Below are positions 9,337-21,355 of a DNA stretch of 64,000 bases, one piece after another. The notes beneath the pieces are model-generated. The model searched no databases. It saw only the letters and a list, made by a program, of their open reading frames with translations, and was not told where the DNA came from. The stretch spans positions 39,013 to 103,012 of the forward strand of contig NZ_BCQW01000011.1 in the NCBI RefSeq assembly GCF_001552275.1. The letters run 5' to 3'. Source of the stretch: Amphibacillus sediminis NBRC 103570 (GTDB taxonomy: Bacteria; Bacillota; Bacilli; Bacillales; Amphibacillaceae). A program made the translations under genes and the position numbers. How positions within the stretch are numbered: the stretch's first letter is position 1; each line of letters starts with the position of its first letter.

Positions 9337-10362
9337 CTATAAATTTTTCAAGGCAACAAGAGGAAGACGAGCAAAAAAATGATCACTTCGTTTCTCAATA
9401 AAATCATTATAAGCCTGAAGTAAAATACGCCGATCCTGATAAGCTCGTCCCAAATAATATTTGGTAAATGGGGTTTCAGGAACTTCTGAAAGTAATGATT
9501 GAGCACATTTAAACTCACCACGTGCAATGGCTAAATGAGCTTGTTCACTTTTATCCGGTGTAGTTATGTCCCCAGGCTGATTAAAATGAGCATATATAAA
9601 GGGTTTATTTTGATTCTCAATAAGTCGAATAAGTCGTGTAATGTTTTCCTCAGTAGCAATTTTATAAGCTTCTTCTAAGTGATAAACAGACGACTCAAAA
9701 TCATCAAAGATGTATGATAAGCTAAAATTAACATGTAAGTTTGCTAACTGAACACGATTATTTATTTCAGATAGTGCACTAAAGCCATGCTTCCTAGCTA
9801 ATAGCATTTCATTTCTTTTCCAATAATAAAAAAATAATATCCTATCTAATCTTTGTCCAAATAATTGTACTAATAATGGATGTTGAACAGCTTGAACCTC
9901 TACTTTTAAATGATCTAACTTATTAGCCACTATCTCATATTCAAAAATATCGAAATAAATCGATAGAATAAATAGTTCCCGCAAACACTTTAAGGGTAAA
10001 TCAATCGCTTTTATGAGCTGTGTTTGCTTCAAAATATAATCAATTGGATAAATACGATGCTGTTTAGCAAGAATTAATTTAAAGAGATTTGCCCAGTTCT
10101 GGTTTAACTCATTATGCTTGTGTATATCAATATTTTTTTTGATTAATTCATTTAACTCTTGATAATAGCCATGCATAAATAAAAATTCTAACCCAATACA
10201 CATTGAGTAGGGATTTTTTGTTATCATAAAATAGTCTCTTAATATTTGGGATTGTTTGCTTTTGGGTACGTTCTCAATCAACCAAGCATAAAATTCTTCT
10301 GCGTTTAAATCTTTATGTTCAAATGCCTCAGCTTGAACCTGTAAATTTTCAAATTTCGACAC
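9337..10362 (-). CDS. aimR: AimR-family TPR peptide-pheromone receptor
   Basis: 341 residues, almost entirely helical. The C-terminal half matches the pattern of phage arbitrium receptors: SLSYIFDDFESSVYHLEEAY corresponds to the SYIF.DF..S repeat, and the end HFFARLPLVALKNL matches the conserved capping helix (FF.RLPL.EL) of AimR from SPbeta and phi3T as I recall them. The start is GTG at 10362, because GGGGAGGGG lies just upstream; an in-frame TTG at 10380 overlaps that site. From this start the protein lacks about the first 30 residues that form the helix-turn-helix in phage AimR. A propeptide gene follows directly. No phage genes are nearby, so a chromosomal Alo-like or domesticated signalling role is likely. 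Output genes are unknown; the Hhe-type defence gene is the next gene downstream. Confidence 0.78.
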   Translation of the reverse strand: MSKFENLQVQAEAFEHKDLNAEEFYAWLIENVPKSKQSQILRDYFMITKNPYSMCIGLEFLFMHGYYQELNELIKKNIDIHKHNELNQNWANLFKLILAKQHRIYPIDYILKQTQLIKAIDLPLKCLRELFILSIYFDIFEYEIVANKLDHLKVEVQAVQHPLLVQLFGQRLDRILFFYYWKRNEMLLARKHGFSALSEINNRVQLANLHVNFSLSYIFDDFESSVYHLEEAYKIATEENITRLIRLIENQNKPFIYAHFNQPGDITTPDKSEQAHLAIARGEFKCAQSLLSEVPETPFTKYYLGRAYQDRRILLQAYNDFIEKRSDHFFARLPLVALKNL

Positions 10363-10380
10363 TGGTCTCCCCTCCCCCAA

Positions 10381-10775
10381 AACAATCTATATCCCTAATC
10401 TATCTATATTGTCACATATTCTCATAATTTTACAAGTGCTTTATTTACCTTTTCTTTCGACAAATATTTTACTATATCGACACTTTACACTTTCTTATCA
10501 TATTGTTTCAATATTTAAACAACGTGGTGAGAGAAGCAGAACAGGTAGATTGAGGCATCGTTTTTACTAAGGTAAGTCGTGGAATAAGTCAACAATGAGA
10601 TTTGATCCTTAACCCGAAATGAAATTCGATCAATTTCCTAATACTAATCGATTAAATACTTAATTTCGTCAGGTCGAGTGCCATTAATATACGCGGGAAA
10701 AATCATAAATATGTGTACTGCAAAATACAAAAATCAATGTATTTGTCACTACGAACCATGATTATCATTTTTCAT
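10381..10775. other. Intergenic region upstream of aimR, no gene seen
   Basis: No open frame with a ribosome binding site is found on either strand. On the minus strand a weak promoter-like pair (TTGTAA, 18 bp, CAATAT) lies near 10402-10431, upstream of aimR. The block is A/T rich with no obvious operator dyad. Confidence 0.4.
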
Positions 10776-10968
10776 ATAAAGTGAAACTTCGTTCAGAGGG
10801 GGGTTCGACGCTTAGATGTGCTAGTTGACACGACGTCGGAACTTAGTCAGCTTCCTCTCTCCCCCACTGAACGTTAGTTGAACCAATCGGGCCGTTACTG
10901 GCTGTTGGATCTCCCACTTAGACATGTCGTGTTCCCTGATTTCTTGATATGGGAGTGGTTACACTGCG
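10776..10968 (-). repeat. Family A repeat, copy A2
   Basis: 193 bp. On the minus strand it begins after TTAT with CGCAGTGTAACC and ends GTTTCACTTTAT. Its outer stem AGTGGGGG/CCCCACT and inner stem CTCCCA/TGGGAG are partly retained. It lies between the spoIIQ terminator and the region upstream of aimR. Confidence 0.75.
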
Positions 10969-10972
10969 ATAA

Positions 10973-11007
10973 AAAAACTAGAGCCGATTTGCTCGACTCT
11001 AGTTTTT
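10973..11007 (-). terminator. spoIIQ terminator
   Basis: An 11-bp stem AAAAACTAGAG/CTCTAGTTTTT with an inner CGA/TCG pair, followed by a T-run on the minus strand. It starts 6 bp after the spoIIQ stop codon. Confidence 0.85.
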
Positions 11008-11012
11008 AGATT

Positions 11013-11798
11013 TTAGGTATGTGTCGTTGTTCTACCGGATTCTAAATCCGTCTCAGTCTCAGACTCTTCGTCCTGATCAGCCTCATCCGTTACATCTTCC
11101 GCTTCATGGACCGCAACATTTGTTACGGGTTGGTCAAAGAAGGCTTCGGGATCTACTGCTTGACTATTTTTTCTAAGTTCAAAGTGAACATGACTTCCTT
11201 TTTCCTGACCAAAGATGCTGGTACCAGCGTGTGCCAGTAGTTCACCTTGCGTAACCTGCTGACCCTCTTCTACCCTAACATCAGTTAAACTTGAATAGTA
11301 GGTTGTCACATCATGGTCGTGCTCAATCTGAACAACATAACCTAAAATTGGATCCTCTTTTACCTCTACAACTTCACCACTCAAAGCAGCAACAACTTGT
11401 AACGGCTCACTGGTAGTTGCAGCAATATCAATGCCTTGACTTTGGTAATATTTATTGTTGTAGAATACGAGTGCCTGTTGTTGCTCTTCCTGCGATTGCT
11501 GATAATCATAGAACTTCGTTACAATTTGAGAATCACTATCTTCCAGTATGGGTAGGTTAACATTTTCGACTGGATGAGTGACCGGATCTGAAGGTTGCTC
11601 AAAATCCCCGCCTCTTATTTCATCTTGTAAATTCACATCACGGTTTGGCTGCGTATCAGATAGACGATCCATATTTTGATACCAAAGCACTCCCGTTAAC
11701 ATTAATGCTGCAATGACAAGATAAAGAGTCGGGAAAAAGCCTTTTTTCTTAACGATACGTTTCCAGTAGTGTGAGAACCTACGTTTTTCCTCTTTCAT
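11013..11798 (-). CDS. spoIIQ: Stage II sporulation protein Q (SpoIIQ)
   Basis: 261 residues. A single N-terminal membrane segment (FFPTLYLVIAALMLTGVLWY) is followed by a LytM/M23 peptidase-like domain ending in HVHFELRK and an acidic C-terminal tail. SpoIIQ is made in the forespore and binds SpoIIIAH across the intermembrane space, forming the channel needed for engulfment and sigma-G activity. The HxH motif is present, but the first zinc motif (HxxxD) is absent around ALSGEVVEVKEDPILGY, as in B. subtilis SpoIIQ, so it should be non-catalytic. ATG at 11798 is chosen over two upstream in-frame ATGs because GAGGTG sits 6 nt before it and the N-terminus MKEEKRRF then aligns with B. subtilis MREEEKK. 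A sigma-F promoter candidate lies upstream. Confidence 0.93.
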   Translation of the reverse strand: MKEEKRRFSHYWKRIVKKKGFFPTLYLVIAALMLTGVLWYQNMDRLSDTQPNRDVNLQDEIRGGDFEQPSDPVTHPVENVNLPILEDSDSQIVTKFYDYQQSQEEQQQALVFYNNKYYQSQGIDIAATTSEPLQVVAALSGEVVEVKEDPILGYVVQIEHDHDVTTYYSSLTDVRVEEGQQVTQGELLAHAGTSIFGQEKGSHVHFELRKNSQAVDPEAFFDQPVTNVAVHEAEDVTDEADQDEESETETDLESGRTTTHT

Positions 11799-11816
11799 TT
11801 TCATCACCTCAGCAAC

Positions 11817-11846
11817 CATTCTGATCAGAAAGAGGAAGTTATATAC
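11817..11846 (-). promoter_or_regulatory. Candidate sigma-F promoter of spoIIQ
   Basis: Minus strand GTATA (11842-11846), 15-bp spacer, GATCAGAATG (11817-11826). The -35 is a full match and the -10 matches 8 of 10 positions of the sigma-F consensus GYWTA-N15-GGNRANANTR. spoIIQ is sigma-F dependent in B. subtilis. Confidence 0.55.
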
Positions 11847-11866
11847 ATTTTATTTTAAAAAAACAT

Positions 11867-12895
11867 CTATTTTTTAACAACAAGGGTTGGGGTTGTTTCA
11901 TTAATGGTTGAGATTTCAGCCCCTTGGTAATAGTGTTCAACAATTTCTTGGTAATCCTTACCTTCTAAAGCCATCCCATTCGCACCATATTGGCTCATAC
12001 CCACTCCATGTCCAAACCCTTTCGTGGTAAAGATAAGATGGTCATCCTTTTGTTCAATCGTGAAGTCTGTTGAACGTAACTCGAGCTTTTCTCTTATTTC
12101 TCTACCGGTAAAGACTTGACCAGCTAATTCAATTGTTTGGACACGATCACTCGATGTATAGGTTATACGAGGTTCAGATATTGGTGTATCTAATCGAATA
12201 CCCAATAGCTGCTCTACTTCAGAAATTGGGATACTTTTTTGATCTAAAAACTTAGGAGAATCTAAATCCCATGGACTATCAACACTAACTAGATATGGTT
12301 GATTATTTTCCCAGTAGTCTTCTGCATTTTCCGTTTTACCATTACTTGTTGAGAAAAAGGCAGGTGTAATCGGGACATTCTCATAAGTTAGAATTTCACT
12401 TGATGTAGCAGCGACGGCTTCAGTAATTTTTTCTATTTTCCAAGTATAATCCTTGCCCCATAGCTCCTTTAATTCATCCTTATTGCGATACACTTGGTGT
12501 TGGACAGTATCAGTAATTGTTTGATTCTCACTTGCACCAGTTGCTAGCATATATTGAACAATATATGTACGGGCAGCTAATGCTTGGGCTTTTAATGCCT
12601 CCATTTCAAATTCTGCCGGCATCTCAGCGGCAACCACACTAACAACATACTGTTCAATTGGAACAGTTTCAACATTATCGGTAGCTGTGCGCTGTACATC
12701 TACAGTTAAAACACTCTCTGATTCTAAATCTGGTTCAGTCATTTGGTAAGTCGTAGGAGAAGATTCTTCTTCCATCCCTTTTGAACTTAGTAAAACAATC
12801 ATACTCGGTAGTCCAAGGATAAAGACTGTCATGGTTATGATGATGAGTAAAATAGGTTTAATAACGTTAGCTTTTTGCTTTAATGGTCGAATCAT
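11867..12895 (-). CDS. spoIID: Stage II sporulation protein D (SpoIID)
   Basis: 342 residues with one N-terminal membrane anchor (about residues 13-37) and a SpoIID/LytB domain. The catalytic glutamate is visible as E91 in VVAAEMPAEFEMEALKAQA (E88 in B. subtilis), and the C-terminal GHGVGMSQYGANGMA motif is intact. SpoIID is a lytic transglycosylase which, with SpoIIM and SpoIIP, drives membrane migration during forespore engulfment; it uses denuded glycan made by the amidase SpoIIP. ATG at 12895 follows GGAGGG at 4 nt spacing; an upstream TTG at 12907 lies inside that site. The gene is in the usual murAA-spoIID-spoIIQ order. Confidence 0.93.
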   Translation of the reverse strand: MIRPLKQKANVIKPILLIIITMTVFILGLPSMIVLLSSKGMEEESSPTTYQMTEPDLESESVLTVDVQRTATDNVETVPIEQYVVSVVAAEMPAEFEMEALKAQALAARTYIVQYMLATGASENQTITDTVQHQVYRNKDELKELWGKDYTWKIEKITEAVAATSSEILTYENVPITPAFFSTSNGKTENAEDYWENNQPYLVSVDSPWDLDSPKFLDQKSIPISEVEQLLGIRLDTPISEPRITYTSSDRVQTIELAGQVFTGREIREKLELRSTDFTIEQKDDHLIFTTKGFGHGVGMSQYGANGMALEGKDYQEIVEHYYQGAEISTINETTPTLVVKK

Positions 12896-13058
12896 TGAGC
12901 CCTCCAATCAAAATCTTCTTCAGTAACAATAAAGCATATGCACGAATGATTAAAGCTAGACCAAATTTGCTGACGACTTTTCATTAGAAAAAAGCTAACT
13001 ACGATAAGTAAATAGTGCTGCTTATCTGAGACGAGGTATTGAACAACCTCAAAGCAAT

Positions 13059-13142
13059 AAAAAAAGAGCATAAGAAGTAAATACTTCCCAACGCTCTTAA
13101 CCACAATGAAAGCCGTGTTACGTCTAACACAGCAGCTTTTTT
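13059..13142 (-). terminator. murAA terminator and adjoining hairpin
   Basis: On the minus strand GAGC...GAAGTA and TACTTC...GCTC form a stem ending at 13066 and run into TTTTTTT (13059-13065), a good terminator for transcripts from murAA. Directly beside it (13109-13142) a second hairpin AAAGC.GTGTTA/TAACAC.GC..TTT is followed by T-run on the plus strand. Confidence 0.65.
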
Positions 13143-13156
13143 AGCGCAGTGCTAAT

Positions 13157-13290
13157 AACCTGCCGCATTCGCCAGAGGCCTTAACTTTATTCAATCGAGG
13201 ATTGAATGGAAGACAAATAGGCATTCATCTCACCACTTTATAGAAGTAGAAGTGGGAGAATTCTGCTGAGTGAAAGTTAAAATAAGTAAC
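13157..13290 (+). repeat. Family B repeat, copy B1 (5' truncated)
   Basis: Keeps the inner inverted repeat pair (TTTATTCA ... TGAGTGAAAG), the motif AAATAGGCATTCATCTCACC and the right-end hairpin region AAGTGGGAGAATTCTGCTG. It lies between the murAA stop codon and its terminator, so it should be transcribed with murAA. Confidence 0.7.
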
Positions 13291-13322
13291 TTTAGCAAAT
13301 CTTTTACTTAATCAATAAAGTT

Positions 13323-14633
13323 CTACAGGGAGGATATTTTACCTAATTTAGACGCTTTAATAGGTTCAACCTCAGCCTCGTTGACACGTTCAATATCAGC
13401 TCCCAAAGCTTTTAATTTACTAGCTAAATTAACATAACCCCGATCGATATGCTTTAATTCAGTGACACGCGTATACCCTTCTGAGACCAATCCCGCTAAA
13501 ACCAAAGCAGCACCGGCTCGAAGGTCTGTTGCTTGCACTTCTGCTCCTTGAAGGTTTGCTTCACCTTCAATAATCACACTTCGACCTTCAATCTTCATTT
13601 TGGCATTCATGCGTCGAAACTCTTCAACATGCATGAACCGATTCTCAAACACCGTTTCCGTAATAACACTGGTGCCTTTAGCAAGCAACATTAATGTCAT
13701 CATCTGGGATTGCATATCTGTTGGGAAGCCAGGGTGTGGCAATGTTTTAATATCCACAGCCTTTAACTGCTCCGGACCAATTACTCGTAAACCATTATGC
13801 TCTTCATGAATAACAACGCCCATTTCTTCCAGCTTAGAAATCAATGAACGTAAATGCTCTGGTTCCGCTCCTTCAACAAGCACATTACCGGCTGTTAACG
13901 CCGCAGCAACCATAAATGTACCCGCCTCAATTCGGTCAGGTATAATACTATGCTCTGCACCAGACAGTTTTTCCACACCATATATTTTGATAAGCTCGGT
14001 CCCTGCACCGACCACTCTTGCACCCATTTTATTCAAGAAATTAGCCAAGTCAACAATTTCTGGCTCTTTAGCTGCATTTTCAATTACCGTCTTACCCTTC
14101 GCTAGAGCTGCGGCCATCATAATATTCTCTGTGGCGCCAACACTTGGCATATCTAAATAAACCTTTGCACCTCTCAAAGGTTTGTTGGTATAGAGCTCGA
14201 CATAACCATTGCCCACATGGACATTAGCTCCCATGGCTTCAAATCCCTTTAAGTGTAAGTCAATTGGACGGGATCCAATAGCACAACCACCCGGCAAAGC
14301 AACCTTGGCATGGCCATAGCGTGCAAGCAAAGGGCCAAGCACAAGAAAAGACGCTCGCATTTTGGTTACATATTCTAACGGTGCTTCTGTTAATAACGGA
14401 TTAACCGCATTAACCACCATAGTATCATGGTTCATTTCCACTTTCGCATTCATATGCTTTAAGACATCATGCATGGTATAAACATCAGCCAAAGCTGGAA
14501 CGTTATGAATTTTCGATTCGCCACTGCTAGCCATTATCGTTGCTGCAATAACAGGTAGTACGGCGTTCTTTGCCCCTTCAATCTTTACTGTTCCAGATAA
14601 GCGACGACCACCTTTTATAATTATCTTTTCCAA
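13323..14633 (-). CDS. murAA: UDP-N-acetylglucosamine 1-carboxyvinyltransferase MurAA
   Basis: 436 residues, normal MurA length. It transfers enolpyruvate from PEP to UDP-GlcNAc, the first committed step of peptidoglycan synthesis, in the cytosol. The fosfomycin-reactive catalytic cysteine is C117 in [16 protein letters not shown], and the conserved [13 protein letters not shown] and [12 protein letters not shown] blocks are present. The start ATG at 14633 follows a GAGGAGAA site (minus strand, about 14641-14648). It sits between ywmB and spoIID as in B. subtilis. A second MurA (murAB) is found at 39865-41148; the two copies are separate, diverged enzymes, as in most Firmicutes. Confidence 0.97.
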   Translation of the reverse strand: MEKIIIKGGRRLSGTVKIEGAKNAVLPVIAATIMASSGESKIHNVPALADVYTMHDVLKHMNAKVEMNHDTMVVNAVNPLLTEAPLEYVTKMRASFLVLGPLLARYGHAKVALPGGCAIGSRPIDLHLKGFEAMGANVHVGNGYVELYTNKPLRGAKVYLDMPSVGATENIMMAAALAKGKTVIENAAKEPEIVDLANFLNKMGARVVGAGTELIKIYGVEKLSGAEHSIIPDRIEAGTFMVAAALTAGNVLVEGAEPEHLRSLISKLEEMGVVIHEEHNGLRVIGPEQLKAVDIKTLPHPGFPTDMQSQMMTLMLLAKGTSVITETVFENRFMHVEEFRRMNAKMKIEGRSVIIEGEANLQGAEVQATDLRAGAALVLAGLVSEGYTRVTELKHIDRGYVNLASKLKALGADIERVNEAEVEPIKASKLGKISSL

Positions 14634-14668
14634 GGCTCATTCTCCTCTAAATTAAAAGTCTATATTTA

Positions 14669-15346
14669 TTAGTATTCAGTCGTTAGGATAGGTGTTCCAA
14701 GTGTAAGAATGGATTCACCTGTTTCATAAGTTCGTACGGCAATTTGAATATTCTGCATTTGATTACCAACAGGTATCTTGTGGCTAAACTGATCAGAAAA
14801 ACCTGATACAACAACAAAATCTGTTTCTACTAATCTATCATGTACATCAACACGTAAATCAGACAATATTTTATTAAAAAAATAGCCACTATTTATATTA
14901 TCACTTTTGCTTGAGCGAATACAAGCATATTCAAGCTTTTTATTTGTGTAAAATAAACCAATAAACTGCTCAATTTGATTAGCGAACTGTTGATCCTGAA
15001 GTAGCTTGACTACGTCACCAGACAGAAGATAGCTTACGGTAATTTCTTGATTCGGCTTGGATTCTATCAGACTTATTTGTTCATATGTATCATCTAAAAG
15101 CTCTCGCTGGTAATTTTCAAGGTTTGAACTCACTCTGGAAAAGTCTGATTGTACGATAAAGGAGCGAATCGCATCAAGCTCATTGATCGAAAAAGTCTCT
15201 TTAATAAGTAGTTCTCCATACTCAATCGTAATCTCTTCCTGTTCTGCAAATTGGACCAGTTGATATAATGGTAATTCCCGATCTTTCTGGATTATAACAC
15301 TTAAAATACTAATGACTACTAGCGTTTGAAGCATAACCTTACCCAT
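14669..15346 (-). CDS. ywmB: YwmB-family protein
   Basis: 225 residues with an N-terminal hydrophobic segment (MLQTLVVISILSVIIQ) that could be a signal peptide or anchor, followed by a soluble domain. Its position directly upstream of murAA and its size match B. subtilis YwmB, a TATA-box-binding-like fold protein of unknown function. The start is taken at ATG 15346, 8 nt after GGAGG; the first in-frame codons TTG and ATG at 15361 and 15352 overlap that site. Assignment rests mainly on synteny, because the family has few diagnostic residues. Confidence 0.7.
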   Translation of the reverse strand: MGKVMLQTLVVISILSVIIQKDRELPLYQLVQFAEQEEITIEYGELLIKETFSINELDAIRSFIVQSDFSRVSSNLENYQRELLDDTYEQISLIESKPNQEITVSYLLSGDVVKLLQDQQFANQIEQFIGLFYTNKKLEYACIRSSKSDNINSGYFFNKILSDLRVDVHDRLVETDFVVVSGFSDQFSHKIPVGNQMQNIQIAVRTYETGESILTLGTPILTTEY

Positions 15347-15585
15347 GACCATCGCCTCCAATTGTTTTCATTAGCAGTATTAGCCTAACAATTGGGTGAT
15401 TATACGGTAAAGCTTACGTCAATTCCCGACAATTCTCCGGTTTTCTGAGGTTATTCAACATCACTTGAATGATAGTTATTGATGTGTATTTCCATTACTC
15501 TCGCATGATAAGCCATACATTCTGTTGACCAAATCTCGTTTTCTTAATCAGCTGCTAACTCGACTTTTACCGTACTTCATTTCGT

Positions 15586-15819
15586 TTAAAAAAGATAAAT
15601 AATCTGTTGCGTCCAATTAATAAGATCAATAAAAAAATGGCTGACCGTTGAACCTATTGTAATGGTTAACAACACCATTACTAGCCTTGCCTCAAAAACA
15701 CGTTTTTTCTTAAAAATCTCATCAAAACGAATCGCTTGCAAAGCGTGCCAAGTTAAGATAATAAATATAATATGCGAACAAATATTGACAAGAGCTTGTA
15801 TGCCTAATCCCTGTAACAT
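15586..15819 (-). CDS. ywzB: YwzB-family DUF1146 membrane protein
   Basis: 77 residues with two predicted membrane helices (about 10-30 and 46-66) joined by a short charged loop FDEIFKKKRVFEARL. The signature WHALQAIRFDEIFKK and the position between the atp operon and ywmB-murAA fit the DUF1146 protein YwzB. Function unknown. AAAGCAGGGGGAAATGTT precedes the ATG. Confidence 0.8.
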   Translation of the reverse strand: MLQGLGIQALVNICSHIIFIILTWHALQAIRFDEIFKKKRVFEARLVMVLLTITIGSTVSHFFIDLINWTQQIIYLF

Positions 15820-16038
15820 AACATTTCCCCCTGCTTTTTGTTATTTCCCCGGAAATAATGAAATTTCCTGTCGTAAATATTCTAACATAATTGTATATTG
15901 TCCGGTTTATTAAACTCTTCCTAATCTATCGACCAGCAGTTTTTCGTGAACTAAGTGCATAATTAACTAATTAGACCTTGAGGAAAAGCTAAAGGTTTCA
16001 CTACTAATAAAGAAAGAGGAAAAATTAGGGAGGTGGGT

Positions 16039-16199
16039 ATGTTTGTGACCATATTTTATCGCGCGAAGCTCGATCATTTTCCGTTAAAAATTGGTGGCAT
16101 CCTTTAATTTTATTCAGTAGGGGGTGAACACCCACTGAATATAATAGCCATTCAGCTCACTACTTAGCAGCGGGAGACTTCTGTTGAATGATGTTAAAT
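16039..16199 (+). repeat. Family B repeat, copy B2
   Basis: Retains the ATTTTATCG...CTCGAT segment, the central TTTATTCAG/CACTGAATAT pair and the right end GCGGGAGACTTCTGTTGAAT ... GTTAAAT. The left hairpin is lost. It occupies part of the gap between ywzB and atpC (15820-16524), which otherwise holds only the atp terminator. Confidence 0.75.
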
Positions 16200-16260
16200 C
16201 GACGAATACAATTAGCTCTAGTCGACTGGCGTTATTTCTAAACAATTTCATGTGGTATTA

Positions 16261-16302
16261 AAAAACGTCGATGTGATCACCAACAGCTACATCGACGTTT
16301 TT
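16261..16302 (-). terminator. atp operon terminator
   Basis: A perfect 14-bp stem AAAAACGTCGATGT/ACATCGACGTTTTT with a 14-nt loop. It works in either direction by sequence; on the minus strand it lies about 220 bp after atpC and is the first strong terminator there. Confidence 0.8.
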
Positions 16303-16524
16303 ACTAAAGCATGACGATGCTGTCATGCAAGAATGTCCTTTTTCTATTTGCTAAATCTACTTATCCAGTTTCGTTAAAGCGGTTATTCAAAATTGCTGAA
16401 GGGTAAGGCGTACATCTTATTGGTTTGCTCCCCATATTCTCCAATATACTTACTTTCTTAGCCCTTTTGAACACACATTTAACACAAAGGATACACGCTT
16501 GTAAATAAATAGTCCTTAATTAAA

Positions 16525-16929
16525 TTAATCTTCATTAATCAAATTCAATCGATTGATTGCCCGTTTCAAGGCTAGTTCAGCTCGTCTAAAGTCAACATGA
16601 TCGCGCTTCTGCTTGATCCGACGCTCTGCTCTTTCTTTAGCCTTTCGTGCCCGCTGAACATCTATCTTAGCTGGGGTTTCAGCAGATTGTGCAAGAATGG
16701 TAATATGGTTTCTGTCTACCTCGATAAATCCACCACCTATAGCTACCTTCATTGCCTCTCCGTCTCTTTTTAATCTTGCCGTACTGATGGTTAATGGAGC
16801 AATAAGAGGGGCATGCTCTGGTAAAATCCCCACCTCTCCCAGTTCAGTATGCACGACAACCATATCATATTGATCCTTAATAATTAAACCATCTGGTGTA
16901 ACTACCTCTACTGTTAGCGTTTTACCCAT
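16525..16929 (-). CDS. atpC: ATP synthase epsilon subunit
   Basis: 134 residues, F1 central-stalk epsilon subunit. The N-terminal beta-sandwich (LTVEVVTPDGLI, GEVGILPEHAPLIAPL) and the C-terminal two-helix hairpin (residues about 88-132) are both present, so the inhibitory helix is retained. It couples rotation to catalysis and restrains ATP hydrolysis. Last gene of the nine-gene atp operon, 24 bp after atpD. Confidence 0.97.
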   Translation of the reverse strand: MGKTLTVEVVTPDGLIIKDQYDMVVVHTELGEVGILPEHAPLIAPLTISTARLKRDGEAMKVAIGGGFIEVDRNHITILAQSAETPAKIDVQRARKAKERAERRIKQKRDHVDFRRAELALKRAINRLNLINED

Positions 16930-16953
16930 TTGATCCCTCCTTAACTTCGAGAT

Positions 16954-18363
<1,410 letters not shown>

Positions 18364-18388
18364 TTATTCCTCCTAGATCGGCAAAGCC

Positions 18389-19267
18389 TTAATCATCTTG
18401 TGCTTCAGCTCCACTAATGATTTCAGATAATTCTTGTGTTATTTGAGCTTGACGAGCACGATTGTATTGTAATCGTAAATCTGAAATCATATTGTCAGCA
18501 TTGTCAGTGGCGTTACGCATTGCATTCATTCGTGCTGCGTTTTCACTTGCCTTGCTCTCTAAGAAAGCACCATAGATTAGGCTTTCTGCATACTGTGGAA
18601 GCAAAGTTTTTAAAATTTGCTCTTCATTGGGTTCAAACAAGAACTCGCTATGCTTGGTTGTCTTAAGCTGATCAACATCATCTTCATTGACCAGTGGCAG
18701 AATTTTTTTCACTCTAACTTCTTGGCTAACAGCCGATACAAAATGATTATAAACCATCTCAAGCTGATCAAATTCACCATCAACAAAGAATTGAACCGTA
18801 TCAAAAGTTAAATCCTCAAGGTCACTGAAATAAGGATGATCAGGTAAATCGGTTACTGACCGAAGCACAGGCATGTTTCTACTTTTGAAATAGTCACGTC
18901 CCATTCGTCCGATAGAAATAATGGTATATTCCTTTGACGTCCGATGTCGCTTGTGAATCAATTCTTCTAATTTACGAAGCACCTGACTATTAAAGGGACC
19001 TGCCAGTCCACGGTCAGAAGTGACAACAAAATAGGCGACTTTTTTTACCTTGCGCGGAATTAAAATGGGATGCTGGTGGTCACCATAACTTTCAACGATA
19101 TGATGCACCATTTCTTCTATTTTTTCAGCATAAGGGATAAAAGCCTCATTATTTGTTTCTGATTTACCTAACTTTGAGGCAGCTACCATATGCATAGCAT
19201 TGGTTATTTTCTTTGTTTTCTCAGTTGAATTAATCCGTTTTTGTATCTCTCTTAAAGACGGAGTCAT
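18389..19267 (-). CDS. atpG: ATP synthase gamma subunit
   Basis: 292 residues, the rotating coiled-coil shaft of F1. Conserved ends are present: the N-terminal LREIQKRINSTEKTKKITNA and the C-terminal ASENAARMNAMRNATDNADN helix. A start ATG at 19267 follows AAGGAGGCAGAAGG. It lies between atpA and atpD, 18 bp after atpA. Confidence 0.97.
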   Translation of the reverse strand: MTPSLREIQKRINSTEKTKKITNAMHMVAASKLGKSETNNEAFIPYAEKIEEMVHHIVESYGDHQHPILIPRKVKKVAYFVVTSDRGLAGPFNSQVLRKLEELIHKRHRTSKEYTIISIGRMGRDYFKSRNMPVLRSVTDLPDHPYFSDLEDLTFDTVQFFVDGEFDQLEMVYNHFVSAVSQEVRVKKILPLVNEDDVDQLKTTKHSEFLFEPNEEQILKTLLPQYAESLIYGAFLESKASENAARMNAMRNATDNADNMISDLRLQYNRARQAQITQELSEIISGAEAQDD

Positions 19268-19285
19268 CCTTCTGCCTCCTTACTG

Positions 19286-20800
<1,515 letters not shown>

Positions 20801-20809
20801 TCACCCCAA

Positions 20810-21355
20810 TCATCTTTTGTGTAATGGAATAAATTCTCGTTTCATTTCATTAATTCGTCCCTGTACGGATGCATCATATAAGCGTTGATCAACAATGATT
20901 TTAAAACCACCAATTACATTAGGGTCTATCACATTTTCAAGCTTTAAAGCTTTGTAGCCAAATTTATGGGCAAACTTTGTTGAGATCTCAGCCATTTCCT
21001 GCTCCGCTAATGGTTCAACCGTATAGATGTTCCCAACTGCAATGCAGCGGTCATGATTAAGAAAGGCATTATAATGGTCAACCATGGCTTCTACTTCGGT
21101 TTCCGCATGATGTTCTACCATAAGTAAAAGTGTTTTAACTACTTCAGCTGAAAAAGTCGTAAAGGTTGATTTTATAATACGTGGTCGATTTAACCATTGT
21201 TTCGGATTTTGGATAAAGCTGATTAAATCAGAATTAGCATGAAATACGGCCTTTACAATTTTTAATTCTTCAGCGATTGCCTCTTCCCGATTACGCTCTT
21301 TCGCTACCTCGTATAAAGCCTCCGCATAACGGCGTGCTTTTATTCGGTTATTCAT
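20810..21355 (-). CDS. atpH: ATP synthase delta subunit
   Basis: 181 residues, the peripheral-stalk cap that joins the b subunits to F1. The N-terminal helical domain (RRYAEALYEVAKERN) and the C-terminal VIGGFKIIVDQRLYDASVQG signature are present. Its ATG overlaps the atpF TGA by four bases (ATGA), which suggests translational coupling. Confidence 0.95.
   Translation of the reverse strand: MNNRIKARRYAEALYEVAKERNREEAIAEELKIVKAVFHANSDLISFIQNPKQWLNRPRIIKSTFTTFSAEVVKTLLLMVEHHAETEVEAMVDHYNAFLNHDRCIAVGNIYTVEPLAEQEMAEISTKFAHKFGYKALKLENVIDPNVIGGFKIIVDQRLYDASVQGRINEMKREFIPLHKR

Noticed and set aside
12892..13104. 70-residue minus-strand open frame between murAA and spoIID
   Set aside because: Its first codons lie in the murAA terminator hairpin and T-run, it has no ribosome binding site, and the hydrophobic composition is what an A/T-rich terminator region gives by chance.
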